A DNA stretch of 64,000 nucleotides from Streptomyces longhuiensis. GTDB lineage: Bacteria > Actinomycetota > Actinomycetes > Streptomycetales > Streptomycetaceae. Location: assembly GCF_020616555.1 (NCBI RefSeq), contig NZ_CP085173.1, positions 1,798,001 through 1,862,000 on the forward strand, given 5' to 3'. Shown one piece after another: positions 1 to 7,894 of the stretch. The first letter of the stretch is position 1. Each line of letters begins with the position of its first letter. The position numbers and the translations under genes are program-made. The notes beneath the pieces were generated by a model. It made no database searches. It had not been told where the DNA came from and saw only the letters and a list, made by a program, of their open reading frames with translations.

Positions 1-448
1 CCCCAGCCCCTACTACCTGAAGGGCAGCCGCCTCAACGTCCGCCTGAACGGCGTGATCGGCTGGCTCGCACGGCACGGCGTCAGCCTGATGGGGTCCGCC
101 GAGCTCTCCGTGCGCGGCCGCAAGAGCGGCCAGATGCAGCGCATCCCGGTCAACCCGCACACGTACGGGGACGCGCAGTACATCGTCTCGGCCCGTGGGC
201 ACTCCCAGTGGGTGCGCAACATGCGCGTCGCCGGGGCCGGCGAGCTGCGCGTCGGGCGCAAGGTCCGTACGTTCACCGCGACCGAGGTGCCCGACAGCGA
301 GAAGCTGCCCGTCCTGCGCAGCTACCTGGAGAAGTGGGGCTGGGAGGTCAACCAGTACTTCCAGGGCATCACCGCCAAGTCGACCGACGAAGAGCTGACC
401 GCGGCCGCGCCGGACCACCCGGTCTTCCTCATCACGGTCGAGAAGTAG
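1..448 (+). CDS. Nitroreductase-family deazaflavin (F420)-dependent oxidoreductase, 5' end cut
   Basis: The frame is open from the window edge, so the true start lies upstream; the next in-frame start codon, a GTG at 53, would cut away conserved sequence (YYLKGSRLNVRLNG) and is not the start. The visible 148 residues carry the RGRKSGQ..R..PV strand typical of the Ddn/PF04075 split-barrel family, which uses reduced F420 to reduce quinones, nitro compounds or unsaturated substrates. The substrate cannot be read from sequence. The C-terminus (VFLITVEK) looks complete. Its 3' end overlaps the 3' end of the convergent flavoprotein gene by 17 bp. Family assignment is fairly safe; specific function is not known. 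Confidence 0.8.
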   Translation, partial: PSPYYLKGSRLNVRLNGVIGWLARHGVSLMGSAELSVRGRKSGQMQRIPVNPHTYGDAQYIVSARGHSQWVRNMRVAGAGELRVGRKVRTFTATEVPDSEKLPVLRSYLEKWGWEVNQYFQGITAKSTDEELTAAAPDHPVFLITVEK

Positions 449-1739
449 CCTCCGGATCGTCGTCGACCGACGGCGCGGCCGAGGACGCGGCCGCCGCTGC
501 CGGCCGGTCCAGACGGCTCAGGACGCGACCCGCCATCGGATACGTCCTGACGATCTCGCCCAGCGTCGTCGAACCGCGGGTGATGCGGGCGAACGCCTTC
601 CACGCGGGCCGGAACCCGGTGATCGCCGCGTGCAGCACCCCGGGCCTGCGCTCGAAGACCGTCAGCATCCGCTTGCCGACGCTCATCTCGACACCGAGGC
701 CCGCCTTGACCGCGAACGCGTAGTTCAGAGCCTGCCGGCGCGCGTCCACCGCGTCGTGCGCCTCGGAGACGCGGACCGCCCACTCCCCCGCGAGGCGACC
801 GGAGCGCAACGCGAACGAGATGCCCTCGCGGGTCCACGGTTCGAGAAGCCCCGCCGCGTCACCACAGACGAGTACACGGCCGCGCGAGAGCGGCGAGTCG
901 TCGGCGCGGCAGCGCGTCAGATGGCCGGAGGAGACCGACGGTTCGAAGCCGGCGAGGCCGAGCCGGGCGATGAAGTCCTCCAAGTACCGCTTCGTGGCGG
1001 CGCCCTCGCCCCGCGCCGAGATCACTCCGACGGTCAGGGTGTCCCCCTTGGGGAAGACCCAGCCGTAACTCCCGGGCATCGGGCCCCAGTCGATGAGGAC
1101 GCGGCCCTTCCAGTCCTCGGCGACCGTCTCGGGCACGGGGATCTCCGCCTCGAGGCCGAGGTCGACCTGGTCGAGCTTCACCCCGACATGAGCCCCTATG
1201 CGGCTGGCGCTGCCGTCCGCCCCCACGACGGCGCGGGCCAGGATCGTTTCGCCACCCTGGAGGATCACGGCGACCGTGCGACGGTCGGGCACGGCCGAGC
1301 CGTGCTGCTCGACCCGCGAGACCGTCGCCCCCGTGCGCAGTTCGGCGCCCGCCTTCTGGGCGTGCTCGACGAGCTGGTGGTCGAAGTCGGCGCGGTTCAC
1401 CAGGCCGAAGAGCATGTGGCGGGAGCGCCGGGTGCGGGTGAACTTCCCGTCGAGGGAGAACGTCACCGCGTCGATCCGGTCCCGGAACGGCAGCTCGAAC
1501 CCCGGAGGGAGCGCGTCCCTGGAGGGGCCGATGATGCCGCCGCCGCATGTCTTGTACCGGGGCAGTTCCGCCTTCTCCAGAAGGAGGACGCTGCGTCCGG
1601 CGACCGCTGCCGCATAGGCGGCGGAGGCGCCCGCGGGGCCGGCGCCCACAATGACGACGTCCCACACCTGCCCGCCGCCACCGGCGTCCGCCGCGTGCTC
1701 GCCCGTACCGTTGCCGCCCGCCGAGTTCTCGCTGCTCAC
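432..1739 (-). CDS. Geranylgeranyl reductase family FAD-dependent oxidoreductase
   Basis: A 435-residue flavoprotein. After a Gly-rich N-terminal tail of about 25 residues comes the FAD/NAD dinucleotide motif VVIVGAGPAGASAAY, then KTCGGG as in geranylgeranyl reductases, and near residue 290 the second FAD motif VLVCGDAAGLLEPWTREGI. Members hydrogenate isoprenoid chains (for example of menaquinone or lipids) or act as halogenase-like monooxygenases; here the GGR-type spacing and CGGG suggest prenyl reduction. The start at 1739 is an ATG-equivalent GTG in a region facing the dipeptidase promoter. It is monocistronic and converges on the F420 reductase gene. Substrate is inferred, not shown. Confidence 0.82.
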   Translation of the reverse strand: MSSENSAGGNGTGEHAADAGGGGQVWDVVIVGAGPAGASAAYAAAVAGRSVLLLEKAELPRYKTCGGGIIGPSRDALPPGFELPFRDRIDAVTFSLDGKFTRTRRSRHMLFGLVNRADFDHQLVEHAQKAGAELRTGATVSRVEQHGSAVPDRRTVAVILQGGETILARAVVGADGSASRIGAHVGVKLDQVDLGLEAEIPVPETVAEDWKGRVLIDWGPMPGSYGWVFPKGDTLTVGVISARGEGAATKRYLEDFIARLGLAGFEPSVSSGHLTRCRADDSPLSRGRVLVCGDAAGLLEPWTREGISFALRSGRLAGEWAVRVSEAHDAVDARRQALNYAFAVKAGLGVEMSVGKRMLTVFERRPGVLHAAITGFRPAWKAFARITRGSTTLGEIVRTYPMAGRVLSRLDRPAAAAASSAAPSVDDDPEATSRP

Positions 1740-1950
1740 GATGGTCTACTGCTCCCGATCCAGCCGCCTGCCGCACCTTTCCCAGGCATCCTACGGCGGT
1801 GTCCCGCCAACCCCCTGTGGGAGGATCGGCGCTGCATGCCCTGTGCACGAAACGCTCACGCACACCAGCCGACGGCGGACCCGCACGGACGCGTGCGAAA
1901 GCCGCATACGTATACACACGTGCAACGTCGCACCTACGAGGAGCGTTCCC

Positions 1951-3309
1951 ATGTCACCGAATCCGATCGCCGAGACCGTCGCCTCGCTCATGCCCGGGGC
2001 CCGGACCGAGCTCGCCGAACTGGTGGCGTTCAAGTCGGTGGCGGACTTCGACCAGTTCCCGAAGAGCGAGAGCGAGGGCGCCGCGAACTGGGTGGCGGAC
2101 GCGCTGCGCGCCGAGGGCTTCCAGGACGTCGCGCTGCTCGACACCCCGGACGGGACACAGTCGGTCTACGGCTTCCTGCCGGGCCCCGAGGGCGCGCCGA
2201 CCGTCCTCCTGTACGCGCACTACGACGTGCAGCCGCCGCTGGACGAGTCGGCGTGGGTCACACCGCCGTTCGAGCTGACGGAGCGCGAGGACGGCCGCTG
2301 GTACGGGCGCGGCGCCGCGGACTGCAAGGGCGGGGTCCTGATGCACCTGCTCGCGGTGCGGGCGCTCAAGGCCAACGGCGGTGTCCCGGTGAACGTCAAG
2401 GTGATCGCCGAGGGTTCCGAGGAGCAGGGAACGGGCGGTCTCGAGCGGTACGCCGAGCAGCACCCTGAGCTGCTGAAGGCGGACACCATCGTGATCGGTG
2501 ACGCGGGCAACTTCCGGGTCGGCCTGCCGACGGCCACGTCGACGCTGCGCGGCATGACGCTCGTCCGGGTCCGGGTCGACACGCTCGGGGGCAACCTGCA
2601 CTCGGGTCAGTTCGGCGGCGCGGCCCCGGACGCGCTCGCGGCGCTGGTGCGGATCCTCGACTCGCTGCGCGCGGAGGACGGCTCGACGACGGTCGACGGT
2701 CTCGCGACCGACGCCGTGTGGGACGGTCTCCAGTACGACGAGGGCCAGTTCCGCGAGGACGCCAAGGTCATCGACGGTGTCGAGCTGATCGGTTCGGGCA
2801 CGGTCGCCGACCGCATCTGGGCCCGCCCCGCCGTCACCGTCCTCGGCATCGACTGCCCGCCGGTCGTCGGCGCGACGCCGTCCGTGCAGGCCGGGGCGCG
2901 CGCCCTGATCAGCCTGCGGGTGCCGCCGGGCACGGACGCCGTGGACGCGACGAAGCTCCTCGTCGCGCACATCGAGTCGCACACCCCGTGGGGCGCCCGC
3001 GTCCAGATCGAGCAGATCGGGCAGGGCCAGGCGTTCCGAGCGAACACCGACAGCCCGGCCTACGCGGCGATGACGGAGGCGATGAGCGTCGCGTACGACG
3101 GTCAGGAGATGCAGTACGCGGGCCAGGGCGGCTCGATCCCGCTGTGCAACACGCTCGCGTCGCTGTACCCGGAGGCGGAGATCCTGCTGATCGGCCTGAG
3201 CGAGCCCGAGGCGCAGATCCACGCGGTGAACGAGAGTGTGTCGCCGCAGGAGCTGGAGCGCCTCTCGGTCGCCGAGGCGCTGTTCCTCCAGAACTACGCC
3301 GCGATCTGA
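1951..3309 (+). CDS. M20 family dipeptidase
   Basis: The protein has 452 residues, the usual length for actinobacterial M20 dipeptidases. It hydrolyses dipeptides or short peptides in the cytoplasm with two zinc ions. The metal ligands are visible: His90 and Asp92 in AHYDVQP, Asp124 in GRGAADCKGG, the catalytic Glu pair near 157-158 in AEGSEEQGTGG, Asp184 in GDAGNF, and His424 in QIHAVNES near the C-terminus. The ATG at 1951 is chosen because GAGGAG lies about 8 nt upstream; the frame is open further upstream but without family similarity. A strong hairpin at 3328-3364 ends the transcript. Confidence 0.92.
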   Translation: MSPNPIAETVASLMPGARTELAELVAFKSVADFDQFPKSESEGAANWVADALRAEGFQDVALLDTPDGTQSVYGFLPGPEGAPTVLLYAHYDVQPPLDESAWVTPPFELTEREDGRWYGRGAADCKGGVLMHLLAVRALKANGGVPVNVKVIAEGSEEQGTGGLERYAEQHPELLKADTIVIGDAGNFRVGLPTATSTLRGMTLVRVRVDTLGGNLHSGQFGGAAPDALAALVRILDSLRAEDGSTTVDGLATDAVWDGLQYDEGQFREDAKVIDGVELIGSGTVADRIWARPAVTVLGIDCPPVVGATPSVQAGARALISLRVPPGTDAVDATKLLVAHIESHTPWGARVQIEQIGQGQAFRANTDSPAYAAMTEAMSVAYDGQEMQYAGQGGSIPLCNTLASLYPEAEILLIGLSEPEAQIHAVNESVSPQELERLSVAEALFLQNYAAI

Positions 3310-3327
3310 GCCACGCGCGGCCGACAC

Positions 3328-3364
3328 CTACGCCCCGGGCGGAACTCTTCTGCCCGGGGCGTAG
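3328..3364 (+). terminator. Rho-independent-type terminator after the dipeptidase gene
   Basis: A perfect 13-bp inverted repeat (CTACGCCCCGGGC and its complement) with an 11-nt loop, starting 19 bp after the dipeptidase stop codon. There is no T-tract, as is common for Streptomyces terminators. Confidence 0.8.
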
Positions 3365-3404
3365 CCATGTCCCCCGGACGGCCGCCCGTCCCTACGGTCG
3401 GCGT

Positions 3405-4142
3405 ATGAGTGTCTACGCCATCACCGATGTGATCGAGATCGTCCCCCGGCTGCACCTGTTGCGCTTCCCGGTGGGGCAGGCCTATCTGTGGGACGACGGG
3501 GACGAGTTGACGCTGGTGGACGCGGGAGCCGCCGGCGCCGGGGAGGCGATCGCCGACGCCGTACGCGCGCTGGGCAGGCATCCGCGCGAGGTGCGCCGGA
3601 TCGTCCTGACGCACTTCCACGAGGACCACGCCGGCGGCGCGGGTGAGTTCGCGGCGCTCAGTGGGGCGGTGGTGTGGGCGCACCGGCTCGACGCGCCGTT
3701 CGTACGCGGTGAACGGCCGGGTCCCGCCCCGGAGTTCGAGGACTGGGAGCGCCCGCTGCACGCCGAGGCGCTGAAGCTGCTCCCGCCCCTGCCGGAGGAC
3801 CCTGTACTGCCGCGTGAGGTGAGGGAGTTGGCGGGCGGTGAGGTGCTCGACTTCGGCGGGGGCGCCCACGTCGTCGCGGTGCCCGGGCACACGGACGGCA
3901 GCATCGCGCTCCATCTGCCCCGTCACGGTGTGCTGTTCACGGGTGACGCCGTGGCGGCGTCCCCGTTGGACGGGCAGGTCATGCTGGGCGTGTTGAACCT
4001 CGACCGCCGCCGGTCCGTCGAGTCCTTCCGCACCCTGGCCTCGCTCGACTCCGACGTGGCGTGCTTCGGGCACGGCGACCCCGTGAGGAACGGGTCGGCG
4101 GCGGTCCTGCGCGAGGTGGCCGCGCGCCTGGACGCCGCGTAG
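3405..4142 (+). CDS. MBL-fold metallo-hydrolase
   Basis: A 245-residue metallo-beta-lactamase-fold hydrolase. The metal motif THFHEDHAGG supplies His70, His72, Asp74 and His75; further ligands are His in VPGHTDGS and Asp in LFTGDAV, and the last His in CFGHGDPV. The family includes glyoxalase II-like thioesterases, lactonases and others, and the substrate here is unknown. The ATG at 3405 has no Shine-Dalgarno sequence, but a TACGGT box at 3393-3398 lies 6 nt before it, so the mRNA is probably leaderless. It converges on the kinase-NUDIX gene with only 15 bp between stop codons. Confidence 0.88.
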   Translation: MSVYAITDVIEIVPRLHLLRFPVGQAYLWDDGDELTLVDAGAAGAGEAIADAVRALGRHPREVRRIVLTHFHEDHAGGAGEFAALSGAVVWAHRLDAPFVRGERPGPAPEFEDWERPLHAEALKLLPPLPEDPVLPREVRELAGGEVLDFGGGAHVVAVPGHTDGSIALHLPRHGVLFTGDAVAASPLDGQVMLGVLNLDRRRSVESFRTLASLDSDVACFGHGDPVRNGSAAVLREVAARLDAA

Positions 4143-4157
4143 TCACCCCGTACGGCG

Positions 4158-5198
4158 TCAGCCCACCGGCACTCCGGCCTCCAGGTAGAGGGCGGCGCCG
4201 CGCTCGCGGGCCCGCAGCGCCCAGCGCAGGCGCTCGTACCGCACGGGAGGCAGGAGTCCGGCGGCCTCCTGCTCGGTGACGAACCGCCAGCCGCGCAGTT
4301 CCGGGCCCGGGAGGATCATGCGGCGGGCCTCGGCGCCGTCGAGGCGCCCGCCGTCGAAGAGCAGTCGCAGGCCGCCGTACGCGGGTGGTGCGGGCGCCTC
4401 CCAGTCGATGACGAGCAGGCCGGGCAGCTCGGGGAGCTGGATCCCGGTCTCCTCGGCGACCTCCCGTACTCCGGCCCTGGCGGGGGCCTCTCCGGGTTCC
4501 ACGACACCGCCGGGGAACTCCCAGCCGGCCTTGTACGTGGGGTCGACGAGCAGGACGCGGCCGTCCTCGTCGAAGAGCAGCACGCCCGCGGCGACGGTCT
4601 CCCCGGTGGGCTCGGGCGTCTGCACGATGTCGCAGGGCTCGACGGCGCCGGTGCGCACGGCCTCGGCGATGCGGACGGCCGCTTCGTACGCACTCAGCGC
4701 GCTGGTGTCGACGGGGTGGGCGTCGGTGGTGAGCCAGTCGGCCAGCGCGGTGCGGTAGGCCTCGATGCGGTCGTAGGACCACTGCCGGACGCGTATCTCG
4801 CCGTCGGGCGCCTCGGGCGGTGTCTCGTGGCGGGCCGTTCGCTCGCGCAGGATCGTTTCGGCCGGGGCCAGGAGCACGTGGCGTACGGGGATCCTGCGGG
4901 CGGCGAGACCGCCGAAGATCTCGTCGCGGTACTCCTGCCTGAGCAGGGTTGCCGGGACGACGAGAACGCCGCCCACCTCGGCGAGCAGCGCGGCCGCCGT
5001 GTCGACGACGAGCCGCCGCCAGATGCGCAGGTCCTGGATGTCGGTCACCTCGGCCAGCTGCTTGGCGGGCAGCAGCTGCGCCAGTTCCCCGCCGATCACG
5101 TCGGGGTCGAAGAGCGTGCTGTTCGGGATCAGCTCGATCAGTTCCCGTGCGGTGGTGGACTTCCCCGCACCGAAAGCACCGTTGATCCAGACGATCAC
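4158..5198 (-). CDS. AAA/kinase-like P-loop domain fused to a NUDIX hydrolase
   Basis: This 346-residue protein has two domains. Residues 1-190 are a P-loop nucleotide kinase-like fold (Walker A GAFGAGKST at 7-15). Residues 200-340 are a NUDIX domain with the box spanning 231-253: GVVEPGE, then REVAEETG. NUDIX enzymes cleave nucleoside diphosphates linked to another moiety; the fused P-loop domain resembles small-molecule phosphotransferases (AAA_33), suggesting paired phosphorylation and diphosphate hydrolysis, but the substrate is unknown. The GTG at 5198 is preceded by GGAGGAGGGGG. A much longer open frame upstream is not coding-like and was ignored. Confidence 0.88.
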   Translation of the reverse strand: MIVWINGAFGAGKSTTARELIELIPNSTLFDPDVIGGELAQLLPAKQLAEVTDIQDLRIWRRLVVDTAAALLAEVGGVLVVPATLLRQEYRDEIFGGLAARRIPVRHVLLAPAETILRERTARHETPPEAPDGEIRVRQWSYDRIEAYRTALADWLTTDAHPVDTSALSAYEAAVRIAEAVRTGAVEPCDIVQTPEPTGETVAAGVLLFDEDGRVLLVDPTYKAGWEFPGGVVEPGEAPARAGVREVAEETGIQLPELPGLLVIDWEAPAPPAYGGLRLLFDGGRLDGAEARRMILPGPELRGWRFVTEQEAAGLLPPVRYERLRWALRARERGAALYLEAGVPVG

Positions 5199-5346
5199 GG
5201 TTCCCCCTCCTCCGTCGGCCCCCTGAGGCTTGCCCGCAACAGCGTGCGGCGGAAACCAGCACCTGATGGGGGCGCGCCTCGCGTACGCCTCGCGCACGTC
5301 ACCGAGGTCCGCGAACCTGCCACGGGGGCCGCTTAGGATCCGCTCC

Positions 5347-5577
5347 GTGGACCTTCCCGAAGAGTTGATTCGCATGCAGCACGACGCCGACGACAAGGGC
5401 CGCACCCTGGAGCACCTAGATGACGGGGAGCGCCAGGCGCAGCGGGAGGCCTGGTTCGACGCGGCGGCCAAGGTCGAGGCCGCGGTCACCGCGTACGCGC
5501 AGGAACAGGGCCTGAACCGGCACGACGTGGAGAAGACCCTGCGCCAGGCCGCCCGCCGGCCGCACTCGCAGAGCTGA
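5347..5577 (+). CDS. Small acidic helical protein of unknown function
   Basis: A 76-residue charged protein that appears almost wholly helical (MDLPEELIRMQHDADDKGRT..., then two amphipathic helices ending QAARRPHSQS). I do not recognise a family with certainty; similar short proteins are common and conserved in Streptomyces. The GTG at 5347 has no Shine-Dalgarno but a TAGGAT box at 5334-5339 lies 7 nt upstream, fitting a leaderless transcript. It is divergent from the kinase-NUDIX gene (148 bp between starts) and followed 61 bp later by the STAS gene. Confidence 0.6.
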   Translation: MDLPEELIRMQHDADDKGRTLEHLDDGERQAQREAWFDAAAKVEAAVTAYAQEQGLNRHDVEKTLRQAARRPHSQS

Positions 5578-5638
5578 CGCCGGACGGTGTACGGGAGCGC
5601 TCCCTCCATGAGGTGTGCCCGCGCGGCCGAGGGGATCC

Positions 5639-6016
5639 ATGCGACAGGGTGAACACCGCCGCGGCGGCACGGACGCGCCCCCGGTGCCTCCGGTGGTCTA
5701 CGAGACGGGTGACTGCGTCGTCGTCGAACTGCGCGGCGAGGTCGACATCGTGACGCTCCAGGGCTCCGTCGCCCTGCTCGAGACGGTGGCGGCGGGCCCG
5801 GCCGCCACCGTGGTGATCGATCTGACCCGCACCACATTCCTCGACTGCTCGGGCCTGACCCTCCTCCTGCGCACCCGCCGCCGCGTCGAGTCCCGCGGCG
5901 GCCGCCTCAGGCTGGTCTGCGACCAGCCCCTGACACTGCGCCTGCTGGAGGTGACGGGCCTGCTGCCGCTCTTCGCCCCGGCCCCGACCGTCGAGGCGGC
6001 GGTACGGCAGAGCTAG
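5639..6016 (+). CDS. STAS-domain anti-sigma factor antagonist
   Basis: A 125-residue single STAS domain. The core strands VVVELRGEVDIVT and VVIDLTRTTFLDCSGL match the SpoIIAA/RsbV/BldG family, with Ser71 in DCSG as the expected phosphorylation site. Such proteins bind an anti-sigma kinase when unphosphorylated and so free a sigma factor. No partner anti-sigma kinase is encoded next to it, which is common in Streptomyces. The ATG at 5639 is preferred to an upstream GTG at 5615 because GAGGGG lies 4 nt upstream. Confidence 0.88.
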   Translation: MRQGEHRRGGTDAPPVPPVVYETGDCVVVELRGEVDIVTLQGSVALLETVAAGPAATVVIDLTRTTFLDCSGLTLLLRTRRRVESRGGRLRLVCDQPLTLRLLEVTGLLPLFAPAPTVEAAVRQS

Positions 6017-6030
6017 AGCGGCCGGCCCGG

Positions 6031-6963
6031 CTACCCCTTGCTCGACCCCAGCGTGAGTCCCGCGATGAAGTGCCTCTGCAGGAGCAGGAACACCAGGATC
6101 GTGGGGAGCGCCACGAGGACCGAACCGGCGGCCAGCAAGTTGTAGTCGGTGAAGAATTGGCCCCGGAGGTTGTTGAGGGACGAGGTGATCGGGAGCTTGT
6201 CGGGGTTCGAGATGAAGATCAGGGCCCAGAGGAAGTCGTTGTAGATCCAGGTGAATTCGAGCGTGCCGAGCGCGGCGAGTGCCGGGCGGCACAGTGGCAG
6301 CGTGATGCGCCAGAACTGCGTCCACAGCCCCGCGCCGTCGACGATCGCCGCCTCCAGGATCTCCTGGGGAAGAGTCCGCATGAAGTTCGCCAGGACGAAG
6401 ACGCAGAATCCCAGCTGGAATCCGATGTTGACGATGATCACGGCCCAGTACGAGTCGTACATCGTCAGTGAGTCCGACATCCACCAGGGAAGCGGAATCT
6501 TCAGGAAGAGGACGTACAGCGGGGTGACGAGAACCTGGGGTGGCAGCAGGTTTCCCGCCGTGAAGAACATCAGGAGCACGATTCCGCCGCGCACCTTGAT
6601 GCGCGACACCGCGAAGGCGACGAACGAGGCGAGGAAGAGCGTGATCAGGACGGCCGGGACCGCGATGATCAGGGTGTTCTTGAAGTACTCGCCCATCCCC
6701 GAGTCGCTGAGGGCCTCGCGGTAGTAGTCGAACGACAGGTGATCGGGCAGCGAGAAGTAGCCGTGCTGCGCCGTCTCCTCGTAGGGCCGCAGGGAGGCGT
6801 AGACCGCGAGCAGGAGCGGCGCGAGGAACGCCAGCGATACGGCCATGAGGAAGATGTGCACCCCGAACCGGCCGCGCCGGCGCGGGTGTTCACCACGCCG
6901 GTCGCCGCCGGCCAGGGAGCGGCCCCGGGCGGCGGGGGACGTCGTACGGATGTCGGCGGTCAT
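6031..6963 (-). CDS. Carbohydrate ABC transporter permease (MalG/LacG type)
   Basis: A 310-residue inner-membrane permease with about six transmembrane helices after a basic cytoplasmic N-terminus. The ATPase-coupling EAA loop is EAAIVDGAGLWTQFWRITLP, in the usual position before the last two helices. It is the third gene of a binding protein-permease-permease operon, overlapping the upstream permease by 4 nt (ATGA). No ATPase gene is present; Streptomyces CUT1 importers normally share the MsiK ATPase encoded elsewhere. The nearby alpha-galactosidase suggests import of alpha-galactosides or released galactose. Confidence 0.93.
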   Translation of the reverse strand: MTADIRTTSPAARGRSLAGGDRRGEHPRRRGRFGVHIFLMAVSLAFLAPLLLAVYASLRPYEETAQHGYFSLPDHLSFDYYREALSDSGMGEYFKNTLIIAVPAVLITLFLASFVAFAVSRIKVRGGIVLLMFFTAGNLLPPQVLVTPLYVLFLKIPLPWWMSDSLTMYDSYWAVIIVNIGFQLGFCVFVLANFMRTLPQEILEAAIVDGAGLWTQFWRITLPLCRPALAALGTLEFTWIYNDFLWALIFISNPDKLPITSSLNNLRGQFFTDYNLLAAGSVLVALPTILVFLLLQRHFIAGLTLGSSKG

Positions 6964-7883
6964 CGGTCGCGCGCACCTCGCAGCTCTTGGACCAGGAACG
7001 TCACGATGAATCCCAGGGAGACCGTGAGGAGGACGACCGCGATGGCCGAGCCGAAGCCGATGCGGCTGGCCTCGCCGATGACGTTGTCCGTGATGAGGAC
7101 GGACAGCAGCTCCAGGCCGTTGCGGCCCTTGTTCACGGCATAGACGATGTCGAAGGCGCGCAGCGACTCGATGACGGTGATGACGCCGACGATGACGTTG
7201 ACGGGGCGAAGCGTCGGGAAGACGACGCGGAAGAAGGTCTGGCGGGCGTTCGCCCCGTCGATCGCCGCGGCTTCCTTCAGTGTCGGGTCGACGGATTTGA
7301 GGCCCGCGAGATAGAGGATCATCACGTATCCGGTGTGCCGCCAGCTCGCGGCCAGCATCATCATCCAGATGTTGAGGTCGGAGTCGCCCAGCCAGTCGAT
7401 CGGGTTCTCGTGGTTGTCGAGAAGAGTGTTGACGACGCCCTGATCGGTGCCGAGGATCAGCTGCGCCATGAATCCGACGACGGCCAGTGAGAGCACGACC
7501 GGCATGTAGAGCGTCGACTGGTAGAAGCGGCTGAAGCGCACGCCCCGGTCGATGAGCACCGCGAGCAAGAGGCCGAAGGGTGTGGCGATCAGGCCGAGAA
7601 AGGCGAGCCACAGGAGGTTGTGGCGCACGGCCGGCCAGAACGGCGGATAGTTGTCGACGAGGTTCCGGTAGTTCTCTCCACCGACCCAGTGGATGTCTCC
7701 GATGCCGTCCCACGACGTGAAGGACAGGCCGATGGAGGCGAGTGTGGGACCCCAGATGATGACGATGTCGAGCAGTACGGGTATTCCCAGGAGCACGACG
7801 AGAACGGCGAGGTCACGGCGTGTGAATCGCCGTGACCTCCGCCGCCCTGCGCGCCGCGCGGTCTTCAGCGCCACGGAACGCAT
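6960..7883 (-). CDS. Carbohydrate ABC transporter permease (MalF/LacF type)
   Basis: A 307-residue permease with six predicted membrane helices after a very Arg-rich N-terminal tail (positive-inside). The EAA loop reads KEAAAIDGANARQTFFRVVF. ATG at 7883 follows GGTGGGGG. It lies 11 bp after the binding-protein gene and overlaps the next permease by 4 nt, so the three genes are translated as a coupled unit. Sugar specificity is inferred from the divergent alpha-galactosidase gene. Confidence 0.93.
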   Translation of the reverse strand: MRSVALKTARRAGRRRSRRFTRRDLAVLVVLLGIPVLLDIVIIWGPTLASIGLSFTSWDGIGDIHWVGGENYRNLVDNYPPFWPAVRHNLLWLAFLGLIATPFGLLLAVLIDRGVRFSRFYQSTLYMPVVLSLAVVGFMAQLILGTDQGVVNTLLDNHENPIDWLGDSDLNIWMMMLAASWRHTGYVMILYLAGLKSVDPTLKEAAAIDGANARQTFFRVVFPTLRPVNVIVGVITVIESLRAFDIVYAVNKGRNGLELLSVLITDNVIGEASRIGFGSAIAVVLLTVSLGFIVTFLVQELRGARDR

Positions 7884-7894
7884 TCCCCCACCAC

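Noticed and set aside
630..2468. Long plus-strand frame across the flavoprotein gene and dipeptidase start
   Set aside because: No recognisable domain; both real genes in the area have strong motifs and good starts in other frames.
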